This document shows, in pieces, positions 46,054 through 55,693 of a DNA stretch of 64,000 nt. Source of the stretch: CAVQRC01 sp963715045 (GTDB lineage: Bacteria > Planctomycetota > Planctomycetia > Pirellulales > Lacipirellulaceae); NCBI GenBank assembly GCA_963715045.1, contig CAVQRC010000003.1, positions 372,001 through 436,000 of the forward strand, read 5' to 3'. The notes under the pieces are model-generated. The model had not been told where the DNA came from and did no database searches. It worked only from the letters and a program-made list of their open reading frames with translations. Positions within the stretch are counted from its first letter, which is position 1, and the number at the start of each line of letters is the position of its first letter. A program made the translations under genes and the position numbers.

Positions 46054-47052
46054 ATGTCTGAAGTTAGCAGCCCGCGGTGGCTGCCGAGTGAGCAACTGAG
46101 ACAATGGACGGCAATCGGAGCCGTCGCGCTGGCGATCCAGATCTGCCTGTCGACGGCGAGCCTCGTGAGCACCTTGATCGGCCAGCAGCCGCCGGGAGAT
46201 TCCTCGCTGACGCAGCTCCTCGATACTTCGACGCTGATCCCGGAGTTCCTGATCCTGGTGGCCTTTCTCAAGCTGGCCCGCGAGACGGCCAGTCTAGGTC
46301 TGTACTGCAGCAGCACCGGTTTCTTTGCCTCCGCGTGGTTGCTGCAAACGTTTGCGCTGATCGATGCCAATGGCGAGTGGGGTGATATCATCCTCGCGAT
46401 TCTGCTGGTCATCGGGACGGTCGTCATGTTTGTCGTCGTTTTTCGCGATCGCAGCCACATGCCGGAATTCGCCGGCGAACTGTCCGCTGGCGTGAACGGC
46501 CCCGATTGGGAATCGGAGCCAGGACCAACCGCGGAGAAGTCTCTGCCGCGCCGACCCGAGCTCTCGCCCCCGAACCGCAAGGCGTCGAGCAGTTCGGGAT
46601 GGGGGTGCGGGTCGGCGCTGCTGGTCGGAGTGGTACTCAAAGCCTTGAGCCGCGGTTTACGCAACGCGAATTTCAATTGGATTCCGATTTTCGCGATCGG
46701 GCTGTTCTTCACCCTCGTCTTCACCTCGATCGTGTTTTCCATCTGGTTCGGTCTGTCCAAGATTCGCTTGCGAGACAAGCTCGGTCCGGTCGCCATGTTC
46801 TGTGGGGCGGCCGACATCCTGGCGCTGGCCGCCGAATTGGCGTTACTGGGGCTCGTGCTGTCGATCGCGATGGCGGAACGAGAGCCCGATTTCCGCGAGC
46901 CGATGCTGTTGATTCCCATGGTCCTGGCATCCGTCGTCGACATCGCGAGGACAGGTCTGTACTTCGCCCTCTTCATCACGATCGGGCAACGGATTGCGGA
47001 TCCCTGGAAGATGGCCACGCAACTCGAGGGTGGCCGGCGGCCGCCGGGTTGA
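46054..47052 (+). CDS. Polytopic membrane protein of unknown function
   Basis: 332 residues with about seven to eight hydrophobic helices in two groups (e.g. AIGAVALAIQICLSTASLVS, IPIFAIGLFFTLVFTSIVFS, MLLIPMVLASVVDIARTGLY), separated by a polar linker rich in Pro, Arg and Ser (about residues 145-195). No motif recognised. ATG 46054 is used because an open frame extending upstream has unlikely residues. It stands alone, divergent from the ceramidase-like gene, and is followed by the AAAGACCCC palindromes. Confidence 0.7.
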   Translation: MSEVSSPRWLPSEQLRQWTAIGAVALAIQICLSTASLVSTLIGQQPPGDSSLTQLLDTSTLIPEFLILVAFLKLARETASLGLYCSSTGFFASAWLLQTFALIDANGEWGDIILAILLVIGTVVMFVVVFRDRSHMPEFAGELSAGVNGPDWESEPGPTAEKSLPRRPELSPPNRKASSSSGWGCGSALLVGVVLKALSRGLRNANFNWIPIFAIGLFFTLVFTSIVFSIWFGLSKIRLRDKLGPVAMFCGAADILALAAELALLGLVLSIAMAEREPDFREPMLLIPMVLASVVDIARTGLYFALFITIGQRIADPWKMATQLEGGRRPPG

Positions 47053-47700
47053 ATTCGACGTGCCGGTCGCGGCACCGGTGCGTGGCCGCCGCTGCGGACC
47101 CGCCGCGGACCTGGATCGCTCCGGGTGCAGCAACGGTCTTGGTGGTGTCGCTGGAGCGGCTGTGTGCATCTGGCGACGCTCAAGTGATCGATGCGGCTGA
47201 GTTCTGAAGGCCCGGCGCGTTCCGAACCCAATCCATTAAAGACCCCTGGGGTCTTTTTGGGTAGGCACAGTGTCCCCAAAAAGACCCCAGGGGTCTTTTT
47301 CGCAGGCGGAATGTGAAAGCGGAACAAGTTGCCGCACTCCAGATCACGACGGTGAGAGCGTGAACAGCAGCGGCGGGTCCAGCGATGAGCCCGCGGGCAA
47401 AGCGAACTGACTTTGGTCAAATCGCTACGGAACTGTTTCCAACGGCCGGACGTCTGCAACTGCGTTCCTGCACCGGGATCGCTCCCATGCGGTTATGCGT
47501 GGATGCCGAAGGCGAGCGGGGTCCGCCGCTGCTCTGGGAAGCGAAGTGGTAGGGGAATCGCCTCACTTGCGGCTGCATGTTCTGGCCCGCACAATCGTTA
47601 TCACTCGCGATATCAGAACGTTCCGCATGGGTCGGCCGGGCTGTGCCGATAACTGCCTGTACGTACAGGCCTTTTTCGATCCGCCAATTGCAGGGACGCG
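47053..47700. other. Intergenic region with paired palindromes
   Basis: No convincing gene in about 650 bases. The first third holds the two AAAGACCCC/GGGGTCTTT palindromes and the AAGTTGCCGCACTCC word shared with 23180-23203. The rest, up to the TolC-like gene, shows no recognisable site; it should hold the promoter of the copper efflux island. No CueR- or CsoR-type operator could be identified with confidence. Confidence 0.55.
47239..47301. terminator. Double palindrome AAAGACCCC...GGGGTCTTTTT, possible bidirectional terminator
   Basis: Two palindromes (47239-47257 and 47279-47301), each with arms of 9-11 bases around one base and T/A runs at both ends. They are also complementary to each other through TTTTTGGG and CCCCAAAAA. 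They lie about 190 bases after the membrane protein stop. A third copy is at 18053-18074, just after a PEP-CTERM gene. Confidence 0.6.
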
Positions 47701-49146
47701 ATGCGGTTTCAGAGCCTCGTTCCATTCCTCGTCATGGCTCTGTGGTTGGGCGTTGTTGGCTGTCGTCTATCGCCCAATCATGTGGCGTCGATTCCCGCCG
47801 CCCGACGCCGGAGGTTGCCCCCGCACCGCACATGCGAGGTTCGCCGTACGCCGTCAGTCGACCTGGTCGCGCATGAAGAGCCGGTGGCCGACGAGCCCCT
47901 GTTAACGGGCAAGCCTCCGCTGGCGGAAATCGTAGCTCCCGTCCTGCCAGTTGAACCTCTCTCCGTGCTGGAACAACAGGCGCTCACCGGCAACCCGCTG
48001 CTGCGACAACTCCGGCACGAGGCCGCCGCTGCCCGGTCGAAGGCGAACTACGTCGGTGCCTTGCCCGATCCGACGCTGAGTGCGAACATCTTCGGCTACC
48101 CGATCGAGACGGCGGCCGGAGCTCAGCGGGCGACCATGACGTTGACTCAGATGCTGCCTTGGCTGTCTCGGCTCGATGCCCAGACGCAGCAGGCGTGTTT
48201 CGAGGCACTGGCCGTGCAGCAGGAGTTTGCCGCCGGCCGGTTGCAGGTGATCGGCGACTTGCGGGCGGCCTGGTACCGGCTGTACGTGATCGATCGGCAA
48301 ATCGAAACGCAACTTGCCAGCCAGAGGTTACTGGAGTCGCTGATCAACGTGGCGAACGGCCGTGTTTCGACCGGTAAGGCGTCACAAGGCGACGTGCTCA
48401 TCGGGACGCTCGAATACGCGAGCCTCGAGGAACGACTGCTCACGCTTCGCCAGCAGCGGGTGGCCACGGCCGCGATGATCAATCGTCTGGTCGGTCGGGC
48501 CGCCGCGGCGCCGATTGCCAGTCCGCCATCACTCGAGGTGCAGTTGCCTCGCTGGTCGCATCCGGTTCTGCGGCAACTCGCCTGGGAAAACCAGCCCGAG
48601 ATCGCCGCCGCCCAGTTGCGGGCCCAGGCGACGCGGTGGGGAATCGAAGTCGCCCGATTGCGGCGGCGGCCCGACTTCTCGCTGAGCGGTTCGTGGTACG
48701 CGATCGACGACAACCGCCCGCCCTCGACGCTTGTGGATGTCGGCCGCGACGCGTGGGCGATCGGAGGCATGGCGACCATTCCGCTCTGGCATCGCAAGTA
48801 CGATGCCATTGGCCGCGAAGCCAGCTTCCGCCACGCCTCTTCGCACGCTTCGGTAGAAGCCGCGCGGGATCGCTACGACGCCCTGCTGCTCGATTTGTGG
48901 GCGGCCGCCCAGGCGGCCGAGCGGACCGCCACGCTCTATCAAGACACGATTCTTCCCCAGGCCGAAGACACTCTCGAAGCCGACCAGCAGTCGTATGCGA
49001 ACGACGCAGTGGAGTTCGACCGCGTGGTTGGCGACTTCCGCAATCTTCTCACCCTCGAGTTGGGGTACCATCAGTCGGTCGGGCGTTTGGCGACGGCGAT
49101 CGCCCGGATTCGTGAAGCGACCGGCACCGACCTGGCGATTGAATAG
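47701..49146 (+). CDS. TolC-family outer membrane lipoprotein (CusC-like)
   Basis: A 481-residue outer-membrane efflux protein with a lipobox (LGVVGC), a Pro/Arg-rich linker and then two TolC repeat halves made of long helices (LLRQLRHEAAAARSKANYVG, ALPDPTLSANIFGYPIE; PEIAAAQLRAQATRWGIEVA, RLRRRPDFSLSGSW). It forms the outer channel for the RND pump encoded downstream (CusB, CusA). The order TolC, CusB, CusA, ATPase marks a copper/silver resistance island. The 3' end runs directly into GGGGTCAGGGG repeats. Confidence 0.9.
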   Translation: MRFQSLVPFLVMALWLGVVGCRLSPNHVASIPAARRRRLPPHRTCEVRRTPSVDLVAHEEPVADEPLLTGKPPLAEIVAPVLPVEPLSVLEQQALTGNPLLRQLRHEAAAARSKANYVGALPDPTLSANIFGYPIETAAGAQRATMTLTQMLPWLSRLDAQTQQACFEALAVQQEFAAGRLQVIGDLRAAWYRLYVIDRQIETQLASQRLLESLINVANGRVSTGKASQGDVLIGTLEYASLEERLLTLRQQRVATAAMINRLVGRAAAAPIASPPSLEVQLPRWSHPVLRQLAWENQPEIAAAQLRAQATRWGIEVARLRRRPDFSLSGSWYAIDDNRPPSTLVDVGRDAWAIGGMATIPLWHRKYDAIGREASFRHASSHASVEAARDRYDALLLDLWAAAQAAERTATLYQDTILPQAEDTLEADQQSYANDAVEFDRVVGDFRNLLTLELGYHQSVGRLATAIARIREATGTDLAIE

Positions 49147-49148
49147 TG

Positions 49149-49195
49149 TGCTCAGGGGTCAGGGGTCGGGGGTCGGGGGTCAGGGGTCTGGGGAG
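49149..49195. repeat. GGGGTCA tandem words after the TolC stop
   Basis: Five to six seven-base units (GGGGTCA / GGGGTCG) begin three bases after the stop codon. The reverse complement, CCCTGAC, lies before the sigma factor at 24277-24304 and before cusB at 50097-50127. The rest of 49196-49451 shows no gene. Confidence 0.75.
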
Positions 49196-49451
49196 CAATC
49201 ACGGGGCTTCGGGACTGGGGCTGTCAGTCGCCCGTCGAGGCTTGTAGTGACTCGATCGCGGGAGCGCACCCTCAAGGCGGAATTTGCGGGTCATGACAAC
49301 GGTCCGCGGGCGGGCTCCAAGCTTCTGAAAAAGGGCGGTTGCCAGCGAATGCACTTTCCCGGTGGTCGGACCCGGGCGATAATTCGGCTGCCACGCAACG
49401 GCGTCACACCGTGCCGCCGCCCGATTGCGAATCCTGCCGCCAAAGCCCTGA

Positions 49452-49922
49452 ATGCCTCGGATGCGTACCAGATTCATCGGCAACTCGATTGCCCATTCCG
49501 TCCGAGTAGGCGGATTGCTGGTACTGCAGTGCTTCGCGTTGTTGCCTCCGACGTGTGGATGTGCGAATGCCGCCGCGGCCGCGAACCACGCCGATGCGGC
49601 TGAAGATCACATTCAGGGCGTTGCCAGATGTTGTTGTTGCTCGGCAGCCAAGCCGTCCCGCGAGCTGCCAGTCGATCGTGGATGTCGCCATCACAATCGC
49701 CCCGACGTCGAATGCCTCTGTGGTTGTAGCGAACGCGCTCCCAGCTGCCTCGGCGAATTCGACGAACGGGCCGACCTCCGCGATGAGCTATGCGAGATCG
49801 CGGAATCGATCGCCACCGGCGAACTGAAAACCGTTTCTGCCAGCACCCTGCGGATCACCGGCTGCAGCTCTGACCACTGCGGTCCTTCTTCACGCGCCAT
49901 GCTCTGCGTCTGGCGAATCTGA
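49452..49922 (+). CDS. Cys-rich small exported protein of the copper island
   Basis: 156 residues; an N-terminal hydrophobic segment (VGGLLVLQCFALLPPTCGCA) is followed by a Cys/His-rich middle (ARCCCCSAAK, GCRHHNRPDVECLCGCSE) and a helical acidic part (ERADLRDELCEIAESIATGE). There are about 16 cysteines and several His. In a cluster of copper exporters a periplasmic metal-binding or sensing role is plausible, but I recognise no family. It starts at ATG 49452; no strong ribosome site is visible. Confidence 0.65.
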   Translation: MPRMRTRFIGNSIAHSVRVGGLLVLQCFALLPPTCGCANAAAAANHADAAEDHIQGVARCCCCSAAKPSRELPVDRGCRHHNRPDVECLCGCSERAPSCLGEFDERADLRDELCEIAESIATGELKTVSASTLRITGCSSDHCGPSSRAMLCVWRI

Positions 49923-50019
49923 GCCGCCCTTTCTCCACATCGGAAAGGGGACCGGCGAGTGCGCGGTCGTCCGTAAGCCGCCACCCGGCCAGCGACGGCA
50001 ATGACCAAGCCCGAAGCGA

Positions 50020-50127
50020 AGTTGGCAATTAGGCATTCGTCATTGGGCATTCCTTAGACATTAGTCCTTAGTCATTAGACATTCCCAAAAGAGCTCGACC
50101 CCTGACCCCTGACCCCCGACCCCTAAC
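50020..50127. repeat. AGTCATT words and CCCTGAC tandem directly before cusB
   Basis: ATTCGTCATTGGGCATTCC, TTAGTCCTTAGTCATTAG and then four CCCTGAC/CCCCGAC units end six bases before ATG 50128, leaving no Shine-Dalgarno sequence. The preceding 49923-50020 shows nothing. Confidence 0.7.
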
Positions 50128-52224
50128 ATGGCCCCATCGACAACCCAACCTCCCCCCCGATCCCTGTCGTGGTGGCTCGGGCGTTTGATCGGTCCGGCAT
50201 TATTTCTCGCTGTCGGAGTGGGATTGATCGCTGCTCTCGGCCTTGCCCAACGCCTGGGCTGGATCGCCCCGGCAGGCGGTGGCAGCGTGCCGGCGGGAGC
50301 CGCAGCCGACGCGTCGGAGCAGATCTACACCTGCCCGATGCATCCCCAGATTCGGCAGCCAGGCCCGGGACGCTGCCCGATCTGCGCGATGCCACTGGTG
50401 CCGGCGACCTCCTCGTCGGCGACCGACCTGGATGAACTGTCGGTCATGATCGAGCCGGCTCAGCGGCGGCTCGCGAATATCGAGACTGCCCAGGTCGAAC
50501 GCTCGCCGGTCGTATCGTCGATTGAAACGGTCGGCGCGATCGCGATCGACGAAAGCCGAATGGCGACCATCGCAGCCTACGTCGATGGACGACTCGAACG
50601 ACTGTTCGCCGATTACACCGGCGTGAGGGTTGCTCAGGGCGATCACCTGGCCGTCGTCTACAGCCCCCAACTCTATGCAGCGCAGGTTGAATTCCTCGAG
50701 AGTCGCTCGTCCCTCGCGGACACTTCGAACACGTTGCCAGCGGTGCGCGAGGCCCAGCGAAGGCTCGCCGAAAACTCGCGGCAGCGGCTCGTCGAGCTCG
50801 GCTTGCAGCCAGCTCAGATCGCGGAACTCGAAACGCTGGGCAAGGCCGAGTCGCGGCTGACCCTGTACGCACCGATCGGCGGCACGGTGATCGAAAAAAT
50901 GGCGATGGAAGGGAAATACATCTCCGCAGGCGAGCCCATCTATCGGATCGCGGACCTGTCGATGGTGTGGTTGATGCTGGAACTCTACCCGGAAGATGCG
51001 GCCCGGGTCCGGTTTGGACAACTCGTCGAGGCCGAAACTTCCGCGCTTCCCGGCGAGGTCTGTCGAGGGCGGGTCGCCTTCATCGATCCGACGGTCGATC
51101 CCCAGAAGCGGACCGTTGGCGTGCGTGTGGAGTTTGTGAATCCCGGCGGGCAGCTCCGACCCGGGGACTACGCCACGGCCACGATCTTCATGCCGATCGG
51201 CGCTCAGGGCGAAATCTACGATGCCGATCTGGCCGGCCGCTGGATCAGTCCGATGCACCCCCAGATCATCCGCGATGAACCGGGTCCGTGCCCGATCTGC
51301 GGGATGGATCTCGTACCGACCACCCGTTTCGGCTACGCGAACGAGCCGCTCGAGCAACCGGCCGTGTTGCACGTCCCTCGCTCGGCCGTGCTGATGGCCG
51401 GCGACAATAGTGTCGTCTACGTCGAGACCGAACCGGGGCGGTTCGAACTGCGGCCCGTCGACCTCGGACCCATCCTCTCAGAACAGGTCGTCATCCACAG
51501 CGGTCTGGAAGCAGGAGAATCCGTCGCCACTTCCGGGAACTTTCTGATCGATTCGCAGATGCAGTTGGCGGGCAAACCGAGCCTCATCGATCCGAGTCGC
51601 GCCGTGGCTGCTCACCAATCCCGCCAGGGACCTCTCGAAATCTCCTCGCCCGGACCGGCAGCGATCGGCGGCGAGGCCGGCAGCCAGCTCGAGGCCCTGT
51701 TCGCGGCCTACTTCAGAATTCAGCAGACTCTCGCGGCCGATTCGGTACCACTTTCTACCGATGCCGAAGAACTGCATCGCCTCGCCGCCGACCTGCAATC
51801 AAACGCGTCGCTGAACGATTTCGCGCGGGAGCGACTCGAAATCATCGCTCGTCACAGTGAGCATCTGCATCATCTCGAAATCGACGCCGCGCGACACGAG
51901 GCTTTCCGACCGCTCAGCCATGCCGTGTTGGAACTCGCGGCCGCCGTTCGCGGTGACACGGCCGCGAGACCCTTTCAGCACATGTTCTGCCCGATGGTCA
52001 AGGGGGGCGAAGGCGATTGGCTGCAAGACGGCGAAGAACTCCGCAATCCGTACTGGGGCAGCCAGATGCTCACCTGCGGAGAGGTCGTCCGTGAGCTCCC
52101 ACTGCCTGCCGACGCACGAACCGAACCATTGCCCGACGATCCTGACAGTCCCTCACCGCCGACTCCTGACGAAGTACCCCCGTCACCGCCTGAGCGTGGT
52201 CCAACTTCGGGAGCGTCGCGGTGA
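50128..52224 (+). CDS. cusB: Copper/silver RND efflux adaptor (CusB) with two heavy-metal-binding motifs and DUF3347
   Basis: A 698-residue membrane-fusion protein. An N-terminal helix (LIGPALFLAVGVGLIAALGL) is followed by a heavy-metal-binding motif, YTCPMHPQIRQPGPGRCPIC, at about 70-90. Next come the CusB barrel/lipoyl/hairpin core (RRLANIETAQVERSPVVSSI, LYAPIGGTVIEKMAMEGKYI) and a second metal motif, SPMHPQIIRDEPGPCPICGM, inserted at about 373-393. The C-terminal DUF3347 domain follows (HMFCPMVKGGEGDWLQDG, NPYWGSQMLTCG). Typical CusB proteins are about 400-500 residues, so this is an extended form with three potential metal sites. The stop overlaps the GTG of cusA. Confidence 0.94.
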   Translation: MAPSTTQPPPRSLSWWLGRLIGPALFLAVGVGLIAALGLAQRLGWIAPAGGGSVPAGAAADASEQIYTCPMHPQIRQPGPGRCPICAMPLVPATSSSATDLDELSVMIEPAQRRLANIETAQVERSPVVSSIETVGAIAIDESRMATIAAYVDGRLERLFADYTGVRVAQGDHLAVVYSPQLYAAQVEFLESRSSLADTSNTLPAVREAQRRLAENSRQRLVELGLQPAQIAELETLGKAESRLTLYAPIGGTVIEKMAMEGKYISAGEPIYRIADLSMVWLMLELYPEDAARVRFGQLVEAETSALPGEVCRGRVAFIDPTVDPQKRTVGVRVEFVNPGGQLRPGDYATATIFMPIGAQGEIYDADLAGRWISPMHPQIIRDEPGPCPICGMDLVPTTRFGYANEPLEQPAVLHVPRSAVLMAGDNSVVYVETEPGRFELRPVDLGPILSEQVVIHSGLEAGESVATSGNFLIDSQMQLAGKPSLIDPSRAVAAHQSRQGPLEISSPGPAAIGGEAGSQLEALFAAYFRIQQTLAADSVPLSTDAEELHRLAADLQSNASLNDFARERLEIIARHSEHLHHLEIDAARHEAFRPLSHAVLELAAAVRGDTAARPFQHMFCPMVKGGEGDWLQDGEELRNPYWGSQMLTCGEVVRELPLPADARTEPLPDDPDSPSPPTPDEVPPSPPERGPTSGASR

Positions 52225-55200
52225 TCCGATGCGTCATTGAATTCTGCTCTCGTGAGCGGCTGATCGTGCTGCTCGTAACCGCCGCCGTCGTGGCCTGCGG
52301 CTGTTATGCCGCCCTGACGGTCCCGATCGACGCGATTCCCAACGTCGGCGAGAACCAGGTGATCGTGCTCACCGCAGTGGCCCGGGCGATCTCCCAAGGA
52401 CGTCGAAGATCAGATCACCTATCCGCTGTCGGTGGCGCTGTTGTCGGTTCCCGATGCCCAGAGCGTCCGCGGCAAGAGCCTGTTCGGGTACAGCTTCGTG
52501 CAGGTCACGTTTGCCGATGATACGGATTTCTACTGGGCCCGCTCGCGAGTGGCCGAACAACTCGGCACCGCCGCGTCGCTGCTGCCCGAAGGTGTCGTGC
52601 CGACGCTCGGTCCCGATGCGACAGGCCTCGGCCAGGTGCTGTACTACGTTCTCCGACCTCCGCCCGGGATGAACCTCGCCGAGCTGAGGAGCTTGCAGGA
52701 CTTCGTCGTCAAGTACGAGCTGCAGTCGGTACCCGGCGTCAGCGAAGTCGCCAGCGTCGGCGGCTACGTGCGGCAATACCAGATCGACGTCGATCCGGAC
52801 CGCTTGCGGTTTCACGACGTCCCGCTCGACCAGCTCATTCAGGCGGTCAAGGACTCGAATATCGACGTCGGAGCGAAAACCGTCGAATCGACCGGCATGG
52901 AGTTCATCATTCGCGGCCGAGGATTCATCGGTGGCGAGCAGGGAGTCGAGCAGGCGATCACCGACATCGAAGAAACGGTCGTGATGACCCGGGAGGGCGT
53001 TCCGGTTCGGGTTCGCGATCTTGGCGTGGTGCAACTGGGTCCTGACTTTCGCCGGGGCGCGATCGACCTCAATGGCGTCGAAGCGGTCGGCGGCGTGGTC
53101 GTCATGCGGTTCGGGGAGAATCCCCGAGCGGTGATCGAACAAGTCCGCCAGCGGATCAAGCAGCTCGAACCGAGTCTCAAAGGGGTCACGATCGAAACGA
53201 TCTACGATCGCACGGGCCTGATCGATGAAACGATTGCCACGCTCACGACGGCCCTCGCCCAGGAAGTTCTGATCACGGCGATGGTGATTCTGCTGTTTCT
53301 GCTTCACGTCCGGGCGAGCCTGGTTGTGGCCCTCACGCTGCCGATCGCCGTGTTGATGGCGTTCATCGCGATGAAGGTGTTCGGTGTGGACGCGAACATC
53401 ATGTCGTTGGCCGGAATCGCGATCGCGATCGGGACGATGGTCGATATGGGGATCATCGTTTCCGAGACGATTTACGATGCTCTCGCCGAGTGGGAGCAGG
53501 GCGGTCAGCCCGGGGGTCGCGACCAGCGGCTCCGCGTGATCAACGCCGCCGCCGCGGAGGTCGCTCCGGCCGTCGTGACCGCGGTGGCAACGACCGTCGT
53601 CAGCTTCCTGCCCGTGTTCATGCTGACGGGTCGTGATTACAAGCTGTTTGCCCCCCTGGCGTGGACGAAGACGTACTCGCTGCTCGCGGCATTGATCGTG
53701 GCGGTGACACTGGTTCCTCTTCTCAGCCGCTTGCTGCTGACTTCGAGCCGGCTGAGGGGTTCGCAGCGAGCGATCGGTACGGTCGGATTCGCGGTGCTGG
53801 TCGCGGTCACGGGCTGGTTCGTGTGGGGATCGTCGGTGGCGACGACGCTCGCGATTGGAAAGCCGCTGCTGGTCGCCCTGGCCGGAGCCGTGGCGGCCCT
53901 GATCGGATGGTGGTTTCTCGGCGAACAGCTTCGTCCGGTAGAACGCAATCCGGTCGCCCGGATCATCCACGCGGTTTACGAGCCGACGCTGCGAATCTTC
54001 CTGCGACACAAGCTGGCGTTCTTGAGTGTCCCGGTACTGCTCGTCGCATTGGGAGTCGGAGCGTGGATCGGGCTGCCGCCCGTACTGGCTCCTGTCGAGC
54101 AACTCGCGAGCCGACTCGGGGCCGATCTCAACGAACTTCCGGGCTACGTCACGGCCAAGCACACGTTTACGGGACTGGAGTCGGACGACTGGATCGCGCT
54201 GGACGAAGGAAGCTGGTTCTACATGCCGACGCTCTACCCGGCGGCGAGTTTCTCCCAGGCGATGCAGGTGCTGCAGACTCAGGATGCCTTGATCAAGCAG
54301 ATTCCCGAAGTCGAGAACGTGCTGGGGAAGATCGGGCGGGTCGAGTCGGCACTCGATCCTGCTCCCGCGGCGATGATCGAGACCTACGTGATGCTCAAGC
54401 CGGAGAGCGAATGGAGAGCGGGTCTCTCGGCGACGGATATCTGGGATCAGATCAACGCCGTCGCCACGCTGCCGGGCGTCACGCCGGCTTCACCGCTGCA
54501 ACCGATCGAAGGGCGAGTCGTGATGTTGCAGAGCGGCATCAAAGCCTCGATGGCGATCCGCATCTACGGAGACAATCTTGCCGGACTCGCGAAAGCGGCA
54601 TTGGCCGTCGCTGAAGAACTCAAACACCATCCGCTCGTCAACGGGGCGACCGTGAATCCGGACATCGTGCTCGGTAAGCCGTATGTCGAGTTCGACGTCG
54701 ATCGCGAGGCGGCCGCGCGGTTCGGGATGTCGACGATGATGGTCAACCAGGTCATCGAGACGGCGCTCGGAGGAATGAACCTGACCACGACCGTGGAGGG
54801 TCGCGAACGCTATCCGATCCGCGTGCGGTACCAGCGGAATCTTCGCGAGCGGATCGATGAGTTGTCGCGGTTGCCGGTCGTGACTCACTCAGGCGGAGTC
54901 GTGCCGCTGAAGATGCTGGCCAAGGTGTCGACGACCTGGGGGCCGGGCGTGATCAACAGCGAGGATGCCCGGCTCGTCGCCCACGTCTCGTTTTCGCCGC
55001 GAGGGGTGGTGGGGGACCTCGAGACGGCCGAGCAGGTCGAGGCCGACCTCCACGCGGCCCAGGAGTCGGGTACACTCGATCTGCCGGCCGGATACGCACT
55101 GCAGGCGGTCGGATCGTTTCAGAATCAGATCGAGGCCAATCACCGCTTGATGTGGGTCGTGCCCCTGGTGATCCTCACGAATTTGTTCATCATCTATCTG

Positions 55201-55693
55201 CAGTTTCGCCACCTGCCGATCACGCTGGCCGTCTTCGCCGGGATTCCGGTGGCCTTCGCAGGGGGGATGATTCTCCTGGCGATCAACGGCGTCCAGATGA
55301 ACACGGCCGTGTGGGTCGGTTTCATCGCCTTGTTCGGAATCGCCGTCGACGATGGCGTGGTGATGGCGACGTATCTCGATCAGGTCTTCACCCGGCGGCA
55401 GTTGCAGACCGTCGACGACATTCGCGATGCGACCGTCGACGCCGGTCTCAAACGCATCCGACCCTGCCTGATGACGACCTTCACCACACTCATCGCATTG
55501 TTGCCGGTTCTTGATGTCGACCGGTCGCGGTGCGGACGTGGCCAAAGCCATGGCCTGGCCGATCTTCGGCGGCATGACGGTCGCCTTGTTGACCCTGTTC
55601 GTAGTGCCGGTCGTGTTCTGCGGCTACAAAGAACTCAAAATGAACCTCGGTCTCTCCGACCGACACTGGGAAGGAACGCACGATGCCCATTGA
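52221..55693 (+). CDS. cusA: Copper/silver RND efflux transporter CusA (frameshifted)
   Basis: A roughly 1155-residue heavy-metal RND pump. N-terminal helix ERLIVLLVTAAVVACGCYAA, then AIPNVGENQVIVLT; RSPKDVEDQITYPLSVALLS follows after a +1 shift near 52375. Helix 4 region SLAGIAIAIGTMVDMGIIVS carries the proton-relay Asp. The periplasmic part includes MVNQVIETALGGMNLTTTVE, and GIAVDDGVVMATYLDQVF is near the end. A second +1 shift near 55511 (one extra T) leads to the natural end GMTVALLTLFVVPVVFCGYK. The start GTG 52221 overlaps the cusB stop. A long open frame makes this gene look fused to the next ATPase, but that is a frame artefact. Confidence 0.93.

Noticed and set aside
52369..54162. 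Minus-strand frame of about 600 codons opposite cusA
   Set aside because: Asp/Arg/His-rich shadow with no domain; cusA is unmistakable on the other strand.
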